Shown: in pieces, positions 10,525 to 24,335 of the stretch
Position numbering within the stretch: position 1 is the first letter of the stretch
Layout: each line of letters begins with the position of its first letter
Assembly: GCF_030445035.2 (NCBI RefSeq)
Contig: NC_080673.1
Location: 182,881,216-182,945,215, forward strand
DNA length: 64,000 bases
Direction of reading: 5' to 3'
DNA from: Dasypus novemcinctus
Lineage: Eukaryota > Chordata > Mammalia > Cingulata > Dasypodidae
The notes under the pieces: model-generated
The model's database searches: none
The model's input: only the letters and a program-made list of their open reading frames with translations
What the model was told of the DNA's origin: nothing
Made by a program: the position numbers and the translations under genes

Positions 10525-13019
10525 GTTGCTCCATGTTTTCATAGGATTTTAAAGAAAAATTCTACTCCATAACATCGCCATGTTTGTTTCCATATCAAAA
10601 AATATTAAAATTTTTTTTTGTCAAAAAGGGGAAATGATGCCTCTGGAAGATGTACCAAGTTTATCCTGAGGCTTCACCCATCCCAAGTTTGAGAAGCCCA
10701 GCTCTTCACCAACCAAGCGGACCTCTCTGAAGGTCTTCACACAAAGTCACGGCTCTGTAGCCTTTTACCAAACTGTTTGATATTTGTGGAACAGTGTCTC
10801 TCTCATCTTTCTACCATGGCTGAGCCGGACCTTCAGTGCATTTTGCAAAGACTGTATTTATCCGAATAATCTTATTTTGATTTTGGATTCATCTGTTTGT
10901 GGCTTCGATTAGCCTCTCAGTCCTTTCAAGGTAACGGACCATGTACTCCTTCAATATCTACCTCCATCACCTGGAAGAATCCGTGGGCTCCTGTGGGGGG
11001 TAATCGGTATTTGCTAACCGACTGACTGGCTCAGTGTAGCTTAAAATCCATCTTTACTTTTATATGATAGTTTAAATGATTTAATGAGTGCCTGTCACTG
11101 ACAAGGCACTGGGGGACTGTGCATAAAATGACACAATAATATAAAAATAAAGCTTTGCTCAGAGACTAATACACAGAACTGTCTTCCATGTATATATTGC
11201 TCTTTATACTAGGGAAAACAATTCTTCCTTTCATCCAGTGGAGTTTTTTTTCACTGATAAAAATAAGTAAACCCACAATCTCTCCTACTGCCTTATTTGA
11301 ATGCTTACAAAACCAGGAATCATATATAATATTCATTTCACCAATGAATATGCAGGAAGTGCTGCATCTCTTTATTTAGGGGATTTTAAACATTGCAGTC
11401 ATGTTCACCAGTGTGTCTGTGGGCTTTTATATCTAAGACAGACTCATTTCTCAAAGTCATATTTGAATATCTCAAACGGTAGTGTTGGCCTCTTGGATAT
11501 TGCACAACATACAACTGAAGAAGGAAAGTTAACCTTCTGAACAAAATGTAAAGAAATGGTGCAGCTGTGGATATTTCACATTTAGGAAGCAGTGGGAACA
11601 GGGGACAGGAGATCGGAGCAAGTTTGTAATAAGAATCTGGATGTTGCTTCCTCTTCGAGCAGAGCGTGGGAGTTTTCTCCAGCTCAGTGACGTTCTAAGT
11701 GAGGTAGAGAGGTTTTTTCTCAGTTCCGTGTATCGTAGCCAGGGTTCCTCGTCTGCTCCTTTCAGTAATCTGAATACCAAATACCGACAATCCAGATGGT
11801 CACCTGGACCTATGCACACCCACAGCTTCATACCTATGGCTTGGTTCATGATTTTAGATCTCAGGATAGTCTCATTCATTCATTCATTCTTACGTTCATT
11901 CATTCGTTTAATTCAGTAATCAGGCAACAAGTACTTGCCCTGCTCCCACTATAAACCAAGGATTCAAGGGTGTGTCCTAGCCAGACATTATTCAAACAAT
12001 CACACTAATAATTATAAAGTGGCATCTGTGTGAGTGCTCTGAAGGAGAGCTCAGGACAATGGAAATACATATTCGAAGATTTGACTTCAGGAGTTCTGGG
12101 AAGTTCTGGGCTGATATCTGTTAAATGAGCAGATGTGTTAACTCGATGAAGTGGGGGCTTCAGGAGGAGAAGGGGGGAGCTCCGGGAAGTGAGGACAGCT
12201 TGCGCAAAGGCCCTGTGGTGGAAGACAGCATGATGTACACGAGGACTAAAAGGAAGGCCAGTGCGGCAGCGTGGAGAGAGCTGAGGGCGTGTGGCAGCTG
12301 CTCTGTTTTTGTCCTAAGCGCAATGTTTACCCACGTGGCAGAATGGGTGGAGGGCAGGGAATGATCCAGTTTCGTGGTGAGCACTGTAAAACTCAGAGGC
12401 CTACAGAAAAGAGGGTTTTAGAACTTCTTATTCTTGCCTCTGCATGGTCCCTGGTCGGCAGCTTGACTCAATTACAGGTATCCCCAGACAGCTGTTAGCT
12501 GTCGACAGGCTGGTCTCCCCGGCCTGAGTGGATAATAGGGGGATGCTCAGGGGTGGCAGAGGGACACGCTCCAGTGGCCCGGATCTGCTCTCTCCTCTGC
12601 ACAAAATGAACCATTTGGGCTGAAAACCTGTGCTGGCTGCTCAGAGATCAGTGTGTCTAGCTGTAATGGTCTGACAGGGAAGCCTGGTTTCGACGTTAAT
12701 AGAATACAAGGCACCCAACCAACTGGCACAATCTCTCCCTTGAAAGATAATGTGTGGCCTTTGTGTCCTGGGGTTTCAATTTACAGCCAGGCTTAAATAT
12801 AGACAAATTCAAAATAGCAATGTTCTTGACTCGATTTCTAATGCTAATAAAGAAACGCATTGTAATAGCTTTTTCATACTCCGGGTATTCAACATTTGAA
12901 GAGTCAAAAGATCCAGAAAAGTCTTTTTGGTTCAAGCTATTATAATGATAGCTTGGAGGGGCAGAATTCCATCCAGGAAAGAAGGTTTGTCTCCTGAATG
13001 TTGACAACGATTGTGGAGC
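10525..13019. other. intergenic with L2-like segment, no gene
   Basis: An (ATTC)n-like stretch occurs at about 11870-11910. About 11930-12480 follows the order of old L2 3' regions ('gcaaaggccctgtgg' near 12205, 'aggaaggccagtg' near 12250, 'cctaagcgcaatg' near 12312). The remainder is unassigned. No exon is recognised. Confidence 0.5.
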
Positions 13020-13024
13020 AAGGT

Positions 13025-13237
13025 TTCCCAATTTCAGCCCTGTTGACATTTGAGGTTGGGTCCCTCTTTATGGGGGGGGTGGGAGGAGCTGTCTGATGCA
13101 TTGTAGGGTTTAGCAAAATCCCTCCTAGATGCTGACAGCGCACCCTCTGCCTCCAGATGTGACAACTAAAAATGTCTCCAGACATGGCTGAATGTCCCCT
13201 GGGGGGCAAAATCGCCCCCAACTTAGAACCACCAGAA
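13025..13237 (-). mobile_element. MER20 (hAT-Charlie non-autonomous transposon)
   Basis: In reverse complement it gives the MER20 signature: GGTTCTAAGTTGGGGGCGAT at the start, then CCCAGGGGACATTCAGCCAT, GTCTGGAGACATTTTTAGTT, a 'gatgctgac... agcatc' block, and CAATGCATCAGACAGCTCCT. Its length of about 210 bp fits the family's usual size. MER20 copies are known from placental mammals, and some act as regulatory elements. Its role here is unknown. Confidence 0.8.
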
Positions 13238-14869
13238 TAAAGAATTCATAATTAATACACCCGGCATTTTGTGAAATAAAAACAAAATTGCTGATAATTT
13301 GAGGATGGTTTTAAATAAAAATATACTTAAATGTTTCTACACAATATGGTTTGAGGTTTTAGAACCAAAAATCATTTTGACTTTGCAAGCAATTTAGACA
13401 CAATATGTATATGAAAACAATTCTGTTCTAGCCTTACTCTTTCCCTCCCAACTAAGGAGCAGGTCTCTTTCTATTCATTGAGGAAAGTTGAGCTTAAGGT
13501 TTAGCAAGCCAATTTTTTTTTACTTTAAGTTAGGAATGCAGACAGAGTGCTGTCTTCTGTCATTTCTTAATTTGCAGAGGAACAAACAAGGAAATGGTTG
13601 TTTGCTCTCCATGCTCTTGAGACTTTGAATATTTCTCCACACCTCAGCTTTGGTGAGGGATGGGAGGGTAAAAAAATAAATAAAAAGGCTGTTGTATAAT
13701 CGTTTGGATGCTTAACCATTGTCTGGAGAACTTGAAAACGCTTTGAAAATTTTCCCAAGAGAGGGAAGCTCTGACAGGGGTCTGCTGTTGAGCTTGCTCT
13801 GCTGGGACAGAAATCTGTCCAGCTGGGGCTGCCGCAACCGTGTGGACTGAAGATGTCTGGCTTTCTTCCTCCTTACCATGCTGACCGTGCGTGACCTTGA
13901 AAAATAGCTACATTTCCTTGGATCTCCACTGTCCTTCTTCTAAAAATAAAAATAAAAGCACTAGCTGAATCCCTCACCAGAGTGTCGCAAGGTTTAATGA
14001 GATTGCCTCTGATGGGTCCAGTGTTACTGCTGGAGGAGTATTACCTCTTCACCTTCTTGCTGTCAGGTCTCTTTTGGTATTTTGCCTATTTCTTTTTGTT
14101 AAATTGGTTAGGTGGGTATATGTTTCTTTTCTATAATTAGAAATGCAGGATTTAGAAGTGTAGCTGAAGTACCCATTAACCATCCTAAATTTAAGTATGG
14201 TGAATTGGATTTAGATATGGACGAGTTTGAACCTACCAGTAGGATAGGTGTGTGCATTTTATGTATAGGTGTGTATGTATTACATGTAGCCTATATCCTT
14301 GAATAGATTCACAATGTGAATAATAATGAAATACTACATAAATGTAGTAATAACTCTGTGTATGTGATTTGAGAAAGCATTTGGTATTTTGGATTAGAAG
14401 GTATAAAGTTTCTCTGCTGAAAACGTGAATGGAGGTGGAAATTCTGAATATCAGAAAGCAGTAGAAAGAAGTCACCTAGGCAGTCTGCCTATTTATTTGG
14501 GGAAGGAGAATTTATCTTCACCTCCTGAAGAAACATGGAGAGAGGGCTTGTTTTGTTTTGTTTTGTTTTGTGATTCTGTGCTGCCGAAGAAGTAGGAGGA
14601 TTAGGCAGGGAAATGTTGGTACATTTATATTGAGGCTAAAGACTGATCCCAAGCTAAAGCTGAAATTAGCCAGCTAGACTTGTGTTAGCCCAAGGGATAA
14701 AGCAAATAATAAAAGCAGACCTACACCTTTTAAACTGGAGCCTTAATTTAGGACATCTGCATGATCGCAGCACAGGGTATTCATATGATGGAAGAGGGGA
14801 GGAGGAAGAAGCCGTCTGAGTTTTTCAATCTGGAGACTCAGAAATGTGTGCCCTGAGCTGTACGACTCA

Positions 14870-15075
14870 TCCCTATCCAATAATGATAACAACGACCCCA
14901 CACATCTGTGCAGTTTGCCAAGCATGTCCTCATCACCGTGCCATTTAACCTTCAGAAGAGTCCTGTGAATTGCAGCCATCATTTTCAATGGATAGAGCCA
15001 GCTCAAGAAGGGGACAGGGACTTGCTCAAAGGCACTCGAATGATCATTGGCAGGACTTGAGCGAGAACCAATCTA
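14870..15075 (-). repeat. MIR fragment
   Basis: Antisense MIR order: 'catttaaccttcagaagagtcctgtg', then 'gggacagggacttgctcaaaggcac', then 'ggcaggacttgagcgagaacc'. These correspond to the reverse of the MIR core and tRNA-related end. Confidence 0.55.
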
Positions 15076-16024
15076 TCCCACGCACTGCATTACTTCTCTT
15101 AAAAAAAAAAAAAAAGATACAGAAAGAAATTATTCCCTTAAAAAAAAAGTAAAGTGAAAAATTTGAAACAGCTTAGATTCCAGCTGGAGTTGGGAATCAG
15201 GAAAATGGTTTTGTTTTCTTTTTAAAAAGTTTTCTTCCCTTCCAGCAGGCCACCGTTCCCTCTTTCCATTTGAATTTCCTATTCACGGTCTTGGAGTAGT
15301 GTACTCTTTCATTTTAAGAAGGGAAGAAAACTTTTCTCCCTGTTGGTCTCCATCTCTTTCCCACTCTGAAAGTCCCTGAAAATAAGTTTAGCCAGATCTC
15401 AGCCTCAACCCCTCGGCGACGTGCGCGTGAACAAACGCATTTTGTGGTTCTAATTACCACGACCTCTCCAAGGACCGTGTCTGTCCTCCAACGTGTGTGG
15501 ATTCCAATTTGCTAGTTTTAAGATGTAGTGAGCAGAAGTCTGTTCCCATAATTGACCAAGAGGCTTAGCCTGTGGAGGCAGGAATCTTCTGAGGAGTATA
15601 CAGCTGCCCTGCTCGCGCTGCAGCCACCATTATTGCAGCTAAGCAGCTGCTACTTTCACTTCTTTAAAAAAAAATTTTTTTTTTCACACTCTCCACTGAT
15701 TTGGGAGCTACACTTCTACTTTCTGGAGAGATGTTTACCATTTGTGTTAAAGGTTTTTTTTTAAAAAGGTGTTCTGTCATCAGTTAATTGAGGATACAAT
15801 TTCAGGAACTCAATATACGTTTAAACACAGTGGAGTAAATGCATTTGGCCTCAGCAATTTCATTTTAATGCCATAATCAATATTCTTGATTTGACATACT
15901 TCCTCTTATTTTTGTCTTGAAAGCAATATATATTTTTTAAAAGTACCCCATTTGACTTGCTTCTAACACCCTCCCTCAAAGTATACTTGATTTCTAGAGT
16001 AACTCCTACCTATTTGTGTATCTG

Positions 16025-16140
16025 TCCACCTATCAATCATCTATCTACCTACCTACCTACTATCCACCTACATCTAGCTAGCTAGGTCGCTTTCTATTTA
16101 CCGATGTATTATCTACCTCTATCTATCATCCTCTGTCTAC
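16025..16140. repeat. imperfect CTAT/CTAC tetranucleotide microsatellite
   Basis: Runs of ATCTATCTACCTACCTACC are interrupted by CTAGCTAGCTAGG and resume as CTACCTCTATCTATC. It is an interrupted, mature microsatellite. Confidence 0.8.
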
Positions 16141-17887
16141 TTCCAGGCCCACTTACTCAGGGAAGGTGCTAGGACAGCTCACCATGTACGAGACAGCCCC
16201 TGGAAGAGGTCATTTGCTACCTGGCCTCCGGTGGTCAGGCACGAGATGACTCATCTAAGTGAACCAACCGCTCATCTCTCACCAGTCCTCTTGGCCAATT
16301 ATGGAGCAGTTTTGTTGCCTCTCTACTTCACTCAGATTTGAGTGAGTTAATTATTTAATGTGTTTGCAAAGCACTTTGGGTTCCCTAGAGGAAGTGTGCC
16401 ACATAAATATATATAGATGAATAATTAATTAAAGTTTAAGCAGATTACTTGGTGAATTGTTCCTTAACTGCCCCATTTTCCTAATGAGGTATTTTGAAGT
16501 TACAATCTAGTTTTTGTTTCTCCCCCCTCCTCCTTTCTGGAGCCTTCTCCCTGTTCCTCTTCTTAATTTCCTTCTGTTTAATCTTTTTTCTGTTAATTCT
16601 ATCAGCTCCTGTCACATTGTGGGCACTCAGTCAATCCCAATGATTTAGCACCAGATCTATAGGTAAAAGCCTTCATTAACTTCAACAGACGTCATAAGCT
16701 TCTAAGAACTCTAGGGTGAGATTAATAATTAGATAACGATTCTAATGTGCTGGGAAAATGAGAAGCCAGGCTCCTGAAATGCTGAGCTGGGCATGGTTAT
16801 CAGTAGTCCAAAAAACCACCCTTGTTTACTGATCCCTTTTCCGGGATCTACTTCAAGTACAACAAGAGATCCTTGATAGCCTGAAAATGAAAATAAATCA
16901 AATCTAGCCTCTCCCCTAACTTCCACTCTTTTCCCATCAGTTAGAACAATACAAAGAGATTGCCGTTCAGAGGTGGTTTAGGTTCCGTTTGAGGGAACAA
17001 CGGGCTAATTTAGATCGCATATGAAGGAGTGACATAACTGCTTATTGAATATTGATGTCCAAATCCTAGTTATTCCTTTACCAGAGATTAAGAGGAATTA
17101 GAGAACAGTTCACGTCCATCCTGCTAAACCTGACCTAGTTTATTTACACTGTAATCTTACTTCAGAGCATGAGAGGTAAATGAGCTGCTCTTATCAATTA
17201 ATAGCTGAAGAAAATGTAGATTTCAAGTTCAGCATAAGATCTATTTATTCCAAAGCCCTACAGAAATGAAGAGGTGCTCCCCGTTGCGCTGGGGTGGGGG
17301 TGGGGGAGGAAGGGGGAGTGCTGGAGAGAATTTTTTCTTTCCCTCGTAAGAGTTTGAATTACTGTGCAATCTCAGATTTTCGAGTGACCTGTGTTAAAGC
17401 CCTGGGGCTAAGGCAGACCTATAATGGATCTATTTCTGAACCGTTCAGCAGTATTGGAGTTTAAAACAGCAGTCATGGTACATGCATATAATGAGGCCAG
17501 TGTTTCCTTCTGTAGCCAGGAGGGCACTGGTCTCAGCCCTGTGCAGGCTCTCGAAGTACAGAGGAGAACAAGCCCCGCCTCAGCCCACTTCCAGAACGCT
17601 CCAAGGTAGGGCCCTGCATGGAGCAGACGCAGGAGTTGCCCAAGGGATGCGAGGTAAAGAGTCAAATTCAAGCCCCTGCCCCAAAATGTGGCAGAAGGAG
17701 ACATTTCAGGTGGTATCTGTTTTGCTAGAATAAAAATGAAAACAAAAAAATACAGGGCTGTGCAACACAGTGAACCCTATTTTAAATGATAGTCTACAGC
17801 TAATAGTACAACTTAAAAATGCTCTTTCATGAATTGGAACAAATGTACCACATTAATGCAAGGTGTTAATAAAAGGTTGGTATATGG

Positions 17888-18300
17888 GAACTCTGCTTTT
17901 TCTTTTAACAAATCAATTTTACTGATACATATTAATAAAGCATAAATACATCCAAAGTGTACAATCAGTGGTATCTGGCATAATCACATAGTTGTGTGCT
18001 CATCACCCCAATCATTTTCAGAGCATTTTCATTATTCTAGCAATAATAGTAATAATGCTAAAAAACAAAAACCAACCAAACAAAACTCATCACCTCTCAG
18101 TCTCTCTAGGCTCCCCATCGTACATAGCAGCCATTCCCGTTTCCTTCTTTCTAGTTTATTTGTATTTATATTTTGTAAAAACAGTCTATGTATGCAGTAT
18201 CACCCATATTCATATTTTACATGAAGTTTCACTGAGAACTCTGTATTTTATGCATGATTTTTCTGTAAATCTATAACTTCTCTAACAGTAATAATTTAAA
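17888..18300 (-). repeat. LINE-1 3'UTR fragment
   Basis: AATAAAGCATAAATACATCC, AAGTGTACAATCAGTGGTAT and CACATAGTTGTGTGCTCATC in this order form an antisense L1 3'UTR segment. No coding content. Confidence 0.55.
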
Positions 18301-20235
18301 AAACCCTGCCCTCACCCCCAGACCTTCCTGCCCTGCTGTTACTCATCTCCACCCCCCAGTCCCACATTCCACTATTAGAAATTCACTTCACTGGGTTAAG
18401 ACATGTTCCACATTCAGATACCTCTGGGAGGTATAACACATTCTCTTTACCAGTCATTAATAATTTAGTGTTTGTTCGACAAACATTTGTTGTTTGCTGA
18501 ATTTATTCATGACATGAAATAATCAGAATCAGGGACTGAGAAGGTGTGTTTGGCTCCAGTGCCATCTCTCTGCTGGCAGTGTGGTGCCTGGAACCTCAGC
18601 TTTCACACCTGGAAATCCAGGACATTGGATCAGGAGAACTCTGAGTCACTTCTAGTCCCAACTCTGTGCACCTCTAAGACAGCGGGGCAAAGGGGGTACC
18701 CACCAGAAAACGGTGGTGGGTGTGAAGGTATCTGGGTACCAGGATGCTGGTGAGATCCTGAGCCACAGCAGAAAAACATGAAAACTGGTCACAACACCCA
18801 GGGTCTTTGATTTGCTTGTATCAATTTGTAGCTTTAGGTTCCATTCCCAGTGCCCTGCACAGAGCCGGGTATTTACTATGTGCCCAATAACATCAGATTA
18901 AAAAGTGTGAAAAAATAGTAACACCTACTTCACAGAACTGCTGAGAAAATGAACTGAAACACAGATGTGAAATGTCCTGAGAACCGCGCAGTGTTTATAC
19001 AAATGTCGGATACGGGGCTGGGCTGGGATTTGAATCTGGTCTTTCCTTGTATCCTCCCGGCTACCCACAAAGAGTTTCAGCTTGAGGCGTCTAAGGTCCA
19101 ATTTAGGGGTGTGAAGACAGTAATGAGGGGCAGCCATATAGAAAATGGGGTCAAGGTCACAAAAGACCAATGTTACTACCTTCACAAGGTTGCCCGGGCT
19201 TAGTTCAGGTCCCAAAGTGAGTGAGGAGACCTCAGATAACCCCAAGGGGCTACTTAGACCACCCACAATGGGACAACCAGGCAAGCGATACCCGTCGCGA
19301 CGGCCACGTTGGGGAGAATGGAAACCACCAGTTTGCACTCGTCTTTACGTCTCTCATTATTGTAGATGTGGAAGGTTACCTAATGAAGAGGAGCCTGGAT
19401 AAGCACTCGGAACGCCTGAAGCACTGTGTGACTCAGAGGCGTTAGACGGGGTCCTGACCTCCCAGAGCGTGCATGCTAAAGGATGCCAGGCCAGACAGGT
19501 GTATATGGTTTACGTACTTTCCCCTTTTCCTTTTTGGGGGTTAGCACAAGGGAAGAGTTGCATGCTTGTTGATTAGGAACCACAGGGCTAAATTTCAATT
19601 CTGGGCTGAATAGTAAATCTCCCTGAAGGTTTGAATAAATCATCCTATCTGCTTCAGTTTCAACTATTTTCAGCATTTCTATTTTAATCATTAATTCTGG
19701 TTGCCTAAGACCCCAGAGTCACCAAACTTGTGACTTGATTTGGGATGGGAATGAGGCAAGAGGCCGAGGATGCTCTGAAAGCCAAACAGAAAAAAAACAA
19801 AAACAAAACAGAAATGGATTTGAGCTACAGTGTGAAGGAATTGGGACAGACGGAAGGGACATTTTCTCGTTAGTGGTAACTGCAATCTTTAGTTTGCTCT
19901 GGTAAGGCAAACTATAGAATTTGTATTACTGTAAAAATTTTTAAATTGTGGTATTTTACGTTGAATAAACATAAAATTTACCATTTGTGACACTTTGGAC
20001 TGCACTGCTATAATTTTGGTAGATAGAGGAGAGATCTTCATACAAAGAAGATAGATTGATTTTCATTCCTATCTAATGGCAAGGAGATGAATCAAAGAAC
20101 TATCCATTCAGGTAAATCATACTACCTCAAATAAATAAGAATTACATATATTCCATCTGGCGCCCCTTTTTGCTTTGACTGCCAGGAAGCTCAGAGCTAC
20201 TGATACCGTTGAGTTAAATTCTTAATATTAGCCTA
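18301..20235. other. intergenic, no gene recognised
   Basis: Contains a probable MIR remnant at about 18905-19010 ('agtaacacctacttcacagaactgctgag') and a short L1-like piece near 19930-19985. The rest is unassigned. Open frames of up to 137 codons (for example 18925-19338, minus) lack features of real proteins. Confidence 0.5.
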
Positions 20236-20239
20236 GAGC

Positions 20240-20680
20240 AATGTTTCAGTTCTCTATTGCTGGGAAGAAACTTCCCCAAAGCTTAGAGGCTCAAAACAAC
20301 AATTTATTTTTCTCTCTCATGGTTCAGTGGGTTGACAGGCTCAGCTAGAGGTCTCACATGCAGTTGCAATCAGATGGTAGCTGGGGCTGGAATCACCGAA
20401 GGGTTCAACCGGACTGCACACACACAATGGTGTGTCTGTTTGCATATCTCACACCAGCTGGGATGCTGGAATGGCTGGAGGCTGGCTGAACTTCTCACTC
20501 TCCCTCCACATGGCTGGCTAGCTTGGGCCTCCTCACAGTATGGTGGGGTCAGCCAAGTCAGAGTTAACATGGGTGAATTGGCTTCTCCCAGGGGAAATAC
20601 TGGTAGATGTGGTTCACGGGGGGCGGGGGGTCATCTTTGGAGACAAGCTACCACAGTTATTTTTCATGGTCTTATATAAG
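20240..20680. repeat. ancient interspersed repeat, family unresolved
   Basis: Begins CAGTTCTCTATTGCTGGGAA and runs through GAGGCTCAAAACAACAATTT, a 'cacatgcagttgcaatcagatggtagctgggg' block and 'ctccacatggctggctagc'. I recognise this order as a widespread placental repeat consensus, but cannot name the family with confidence. Confidence 0.5.
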
Positions 20681-20814
20681 ATGTATCTTTCTTTGAGAGC
20701 CTTATTTGGAAGTAGACAAGTATGGATAACACAAACAACGCTTTCCTCTTCTCTAGGGGTTGGCACTTGCAGGCACTCTCTATACTGCCCTACTGGGTCT
20801 TCACAACTTCAAAG

Positions 20815-20960
20815 TTAAACGGGCTGATCAGCGACTTTATCCCATTTGTACGGATGTGGAGACAGATTCTCAAAGGTTGAGTGACCTCCCCAACATAACA
20901 GCTGGGAAGGGCTGCTCCCTGGAGCCCCAGTGTGTCTGACCTGGCAATCTAGAGTCTCAA
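20815..20960 (-). repeat. MIR fragment
   Basis: Antisense MIR pattern 'cccatttgtacggatgtggagacagattctcaaaggttgagtgacctcccc... cagctgggaagggctg', diverged. Confidence 0.6.
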
Positions 20961-21044
20961 GCCCCTAGAATGACCTAGGTGTGACTCGCAGGCATGTGTA
21001 CACCACCTGGTCACCTTCCCAGCCTCCTCTTCAAGGCAGAGTTC

Positions 21045-21210
21045 AGCGTGGTGGCCGAGCACCACTTCTCAAGCAAAACTGCCTGCGTGCAGACTGGCTC
21101 TGGCGCTAGACCTGGGATCGCTGACTCACCTTGCATATGCCTCCGTTTCTTCATTGGAGGCTGAATGAAATGAATTAGTGCATCAAGTAATAACTTGATA
21201 AGAACTTTGA
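21045..21210 (+). repeat. MIR fragment
   Basis: Sense MIR-like order: 'ctgcgtgcagactggctctggcgc', 'ctgactcaccttgcatatgcctccgtttcttcattgg', then 'aatgaattagtgcatcaag'. Old and diverged. Confidence 0.5.
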
Positions 21211-24200
21211 AAAGAAACCGCCCACTGAAAAGCTGCAGGCATACGTTGCTCTTCAGTGGGCCCTGGTCTTGCCTCTTCTTCTGCAGTTTTCTTGATTTTA
21301 TATAGACCTTTCAGCGCGCTCCGGCTGGTCCTGACGTGGCGCTTTGTTTGATATTCTATCTTCTTGGATATACCAGAAACTCTAAGCCAATGTTAATGCC
21401 TGCCCAAGCATCACGGTTTCGGCTGCAGGATGCAGTTATGAAATATTGTCCGGACTTGTAGGCATAGACCTGCGTGTCCCCAGGCTCTCATGCGCACTCA
21501 CCCTCTCTCTTATTTACCCTGGCATCTCTCACCTGGTGCTCAGCTGCTCGCTCACTCTCCATCCCTAGTGGGTCTGCACATTCGCACCCCTTCTCCCCCC
21601 ACTTCATTCCTTTTCTGCCCATGCGTCCTTCTCTACATGCTCATCCAAAGTTATCCTTACACCTATGGACACGCCCCCGCCTTCCGCATCACAGGGCGTC
21701 TTCCTTCCTCAGACCCGACAGTATGCAGATGTTTCTGTCCTCACTGGGCCTGAAACGCCTCCCTCCTGTCCCAAATCCCCCAAGGATGGCAAAAGAGCTC
21801 TCTATAACCATGCCTTGCCGAGCAGGCTGCAGGTGACGTAGGACTGAAGGAGGCTCTGTACACCTGGCTCCACCTGCCTGGGGTGCTCAGCTCACAAAGT
21901 TTTTTTTATCAGAGGTCGGAGGGGGCCAGAGAATGGATTTCCCTGCCACTCACTTGGACACTGCACAATCAGCCCATGGGCAGCCCAGAGAGGTTATGTT
22001 AGCTGCTGCTTAAGGGGCCAAGTGCTTCTGACAGGGGGGAAGGCTTGGCTAAGGGAAACTGCCTGCTTTTTCCCAGCTCAGGGGCTGGGGTGGGGTGGGA
22101 GGGGGAATGAGCTGCATATGTACCTCCTCAGAAGGGCAAAGAGCCAAAAATAACTGGGAGCAACAGCATTTTCACCTGACAGGCCCAGAAATAGAGCATG
22201 CCAGGGATACAGACTGAGTGATTCCAAGACCTTCAGCATTCCCATAAAAATACATGGGAAAGCTCTCAGCTTACACAAACACTTCCATCCCTCCCTCCGC
22301 CTCCCCCCCCCCCCCCTTTTTTTTACTGCAGCTTCTCAAAGACAGGGCTCCGTGACCCATATGAGAGTCTTCAGGGTCAGAGACTGAAGCTTAAGGGCTG
22401 GGGTTGGGGACAAGTTTGGCATCTGGCAAATTGTCTAATGAAGGATGAACCAGGAGGTAATGGGTAATTAGGGAAGGTTCAAAACAAGGAGGAACAGAGG
22501 TAGGAAATGGATTTGGGGAAGGTAAAGCCTAAGGGTCACAAGAAAAATGGGAATATTGAACATGAAAAATAACCTGCAGGATTTAGCTGGATCCCAAAGG
22601 TCATCCCTGGCAGAAAAATAAAGGTAGGATATTCCCATCGGGATGGGGAACGTGATACCTGACAGCAATCTTCTCTTCTATTTTGATGTAAAAAGCAAGT
22701 GTCACAGTCCATCCATCTTCATTCTGAATAACTGAGATTGCAGGAAGGAAGGAGGGGCGGTGAAGAGAGGAGAAGGCCACAAGATTCCTGAGAACCTGAG
22801 TGTAGCAATAGTTACGTTCTGATAGGAAGAAGATGGGGGAGATGGCAATGAATAGAAAAACAAGAGAAGGAAGAAAAGAGGGAGGTAAGCAGGGAAGAGG
22901 GAAAGAAAGAGGAAGATGAGGGACCCAATCGAATCCAGAACCACATCTAAGCACTTTGTACGCTCAAGGCATGGGAGGGGGTATAAAGATCCTTTTAACC
23001 AAGTACTGTTGGTAGTAGATATGGGGGTTGTTTTCTGTTTTAAACATTTTCACTTGACAAGTTAAGAGTTGGCCGACTGCACTGGTCCCTGAGATTTTAC
23101 TGATCTTAAACCGTTTCAGAAGCTGAGAACAGTGACCACGGAAGCAGACATGCTACACGAAGGCTCGGCCTTCTTCCTGAAGGCCTCCAGGTGCTCCTTT
23201 CTGGCTTTGCCCGACTTGGGCTTTTATTTCACCCATCCTCAGTCGGAACTGCACCCTTTGTCTTTTTCTTCATTGAGGTGGAAGCTGATCTCCTCTCACT
23301 GTCTCCTTAGAGCCGGTGTGATAAACTGACTCCCTCTAAGGCAGTAACGAGCAATACCAGATTATCATCTCCCCGGGGACACCAGCATTTCAGGGCAGTA
23401 TTCAAACGTGATTCAAACCAAAGAATATAACAGTGGAATCCCAAGCCCTTCTACGGGGCAAAGGGAAAGAAGGAGACTTCTGCGTAAGGCACCTGCCTCT
23501 GAAATCAGGTCACACTCTGCCAACAATTGACGTGATTCTGTCTTCTGAGTCCAAATATCATAGTTGACTTCGATAAGAAATCCTGGCCCTCTCTTTCTCT
23601 GCCCCTTTCCAGGGCGGAATTCATCAGTCACTACCATCAACCCCTGCCCCCAGAACATCTCTTTTAGAGGACAAGCCCCCATGTGTTTGGTCAGTAGGCC
23701 CCCTCTTCTGGTTCCTTTTGGGCGGGTGGGGGAGAAGGGGCTTGGGTGATTGCTGGCACACAGTAGGGGCAGAGAGATGACTGAGTGAGCAACTGCTATT
23801 GGGTTTAATAGCTCAGCCCCCTGTGGGCACCTCCGCATTGACAACACTTCGGAAAATTCAAATCCTTAAAGCTCATGCGCCTTTGAAAACTCAGAGTCCA
23901 TGAATCCTGATTACAAACAACCGGAGGGAAGCATTCAGTTCCCCGCAGACCAGCCCAGCGCCTGTGTGAAATGGGGGAGGAGAAACTCCCAGAAGGACCA
24001 GAAGACAGGTGGAAACGCCGGAAATATGAAGCCTTTTGATGCCCTATTCTCCTGTACTGGCCAACAATTTTCCCTCTACATATATTAAAAATTATAGGGT
24101 ATACTTGACCTGACAGGAAAAATATATGGGTATTATCTGGGGCCAAGCCACCAAACCTTTTGTTGCCTGGGACCCTTGATAGAATAAATGGTACATCACA

Positions 24201-24335
24201 CCAGAGAATTTTGTTTTCGGTGCTTTGTTTCTGTGGAAATGGAACAGAGGCGGTGGAGAAATCCGTCAAACAAAGAAATCCCCTAAATTCTTTAATGTCC
24301 CAGCAGCTGGATGACAGAGGGGCAGTAATGAACTT
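21211..24335. other. intergenic, no gene recognised
   Basis: Includes a poly-C/poly-T run at about 22304-22324 and an A/G-rich stretch at about 22735-22925. The latter produces proline/serine/leucine-rich open frames on the minus strand. No exon-like conservation pattern or repeat family could be named for most of it. Confidence 0.5.

Larger units (their letters stand above)
13240..17885. other. intergenic, no gene recognised
   Basis: Mostly single-copy looking DNA. Small items: (TTTTG)n at about 14549-14572, an antisense MIR at about 14870-15075, and a CTAT/CTAC-type tetranucleotide stretch at about 16030-16140. Several AT-rich parts look like old repeat remains. I see no exon pattern. Confidence 0.5.

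Noticed and set aside
14549..14572. (TTTTG)n run as a possible regulatory tract
   Set aside because: A short simple repeat of common type with nothing to indicate function.
23805..24269. 154-codon minus-strand frame
   Set aside because: No homology recognised, composition like translated noncoding DNA, and overlapping competing frames on the other strand.
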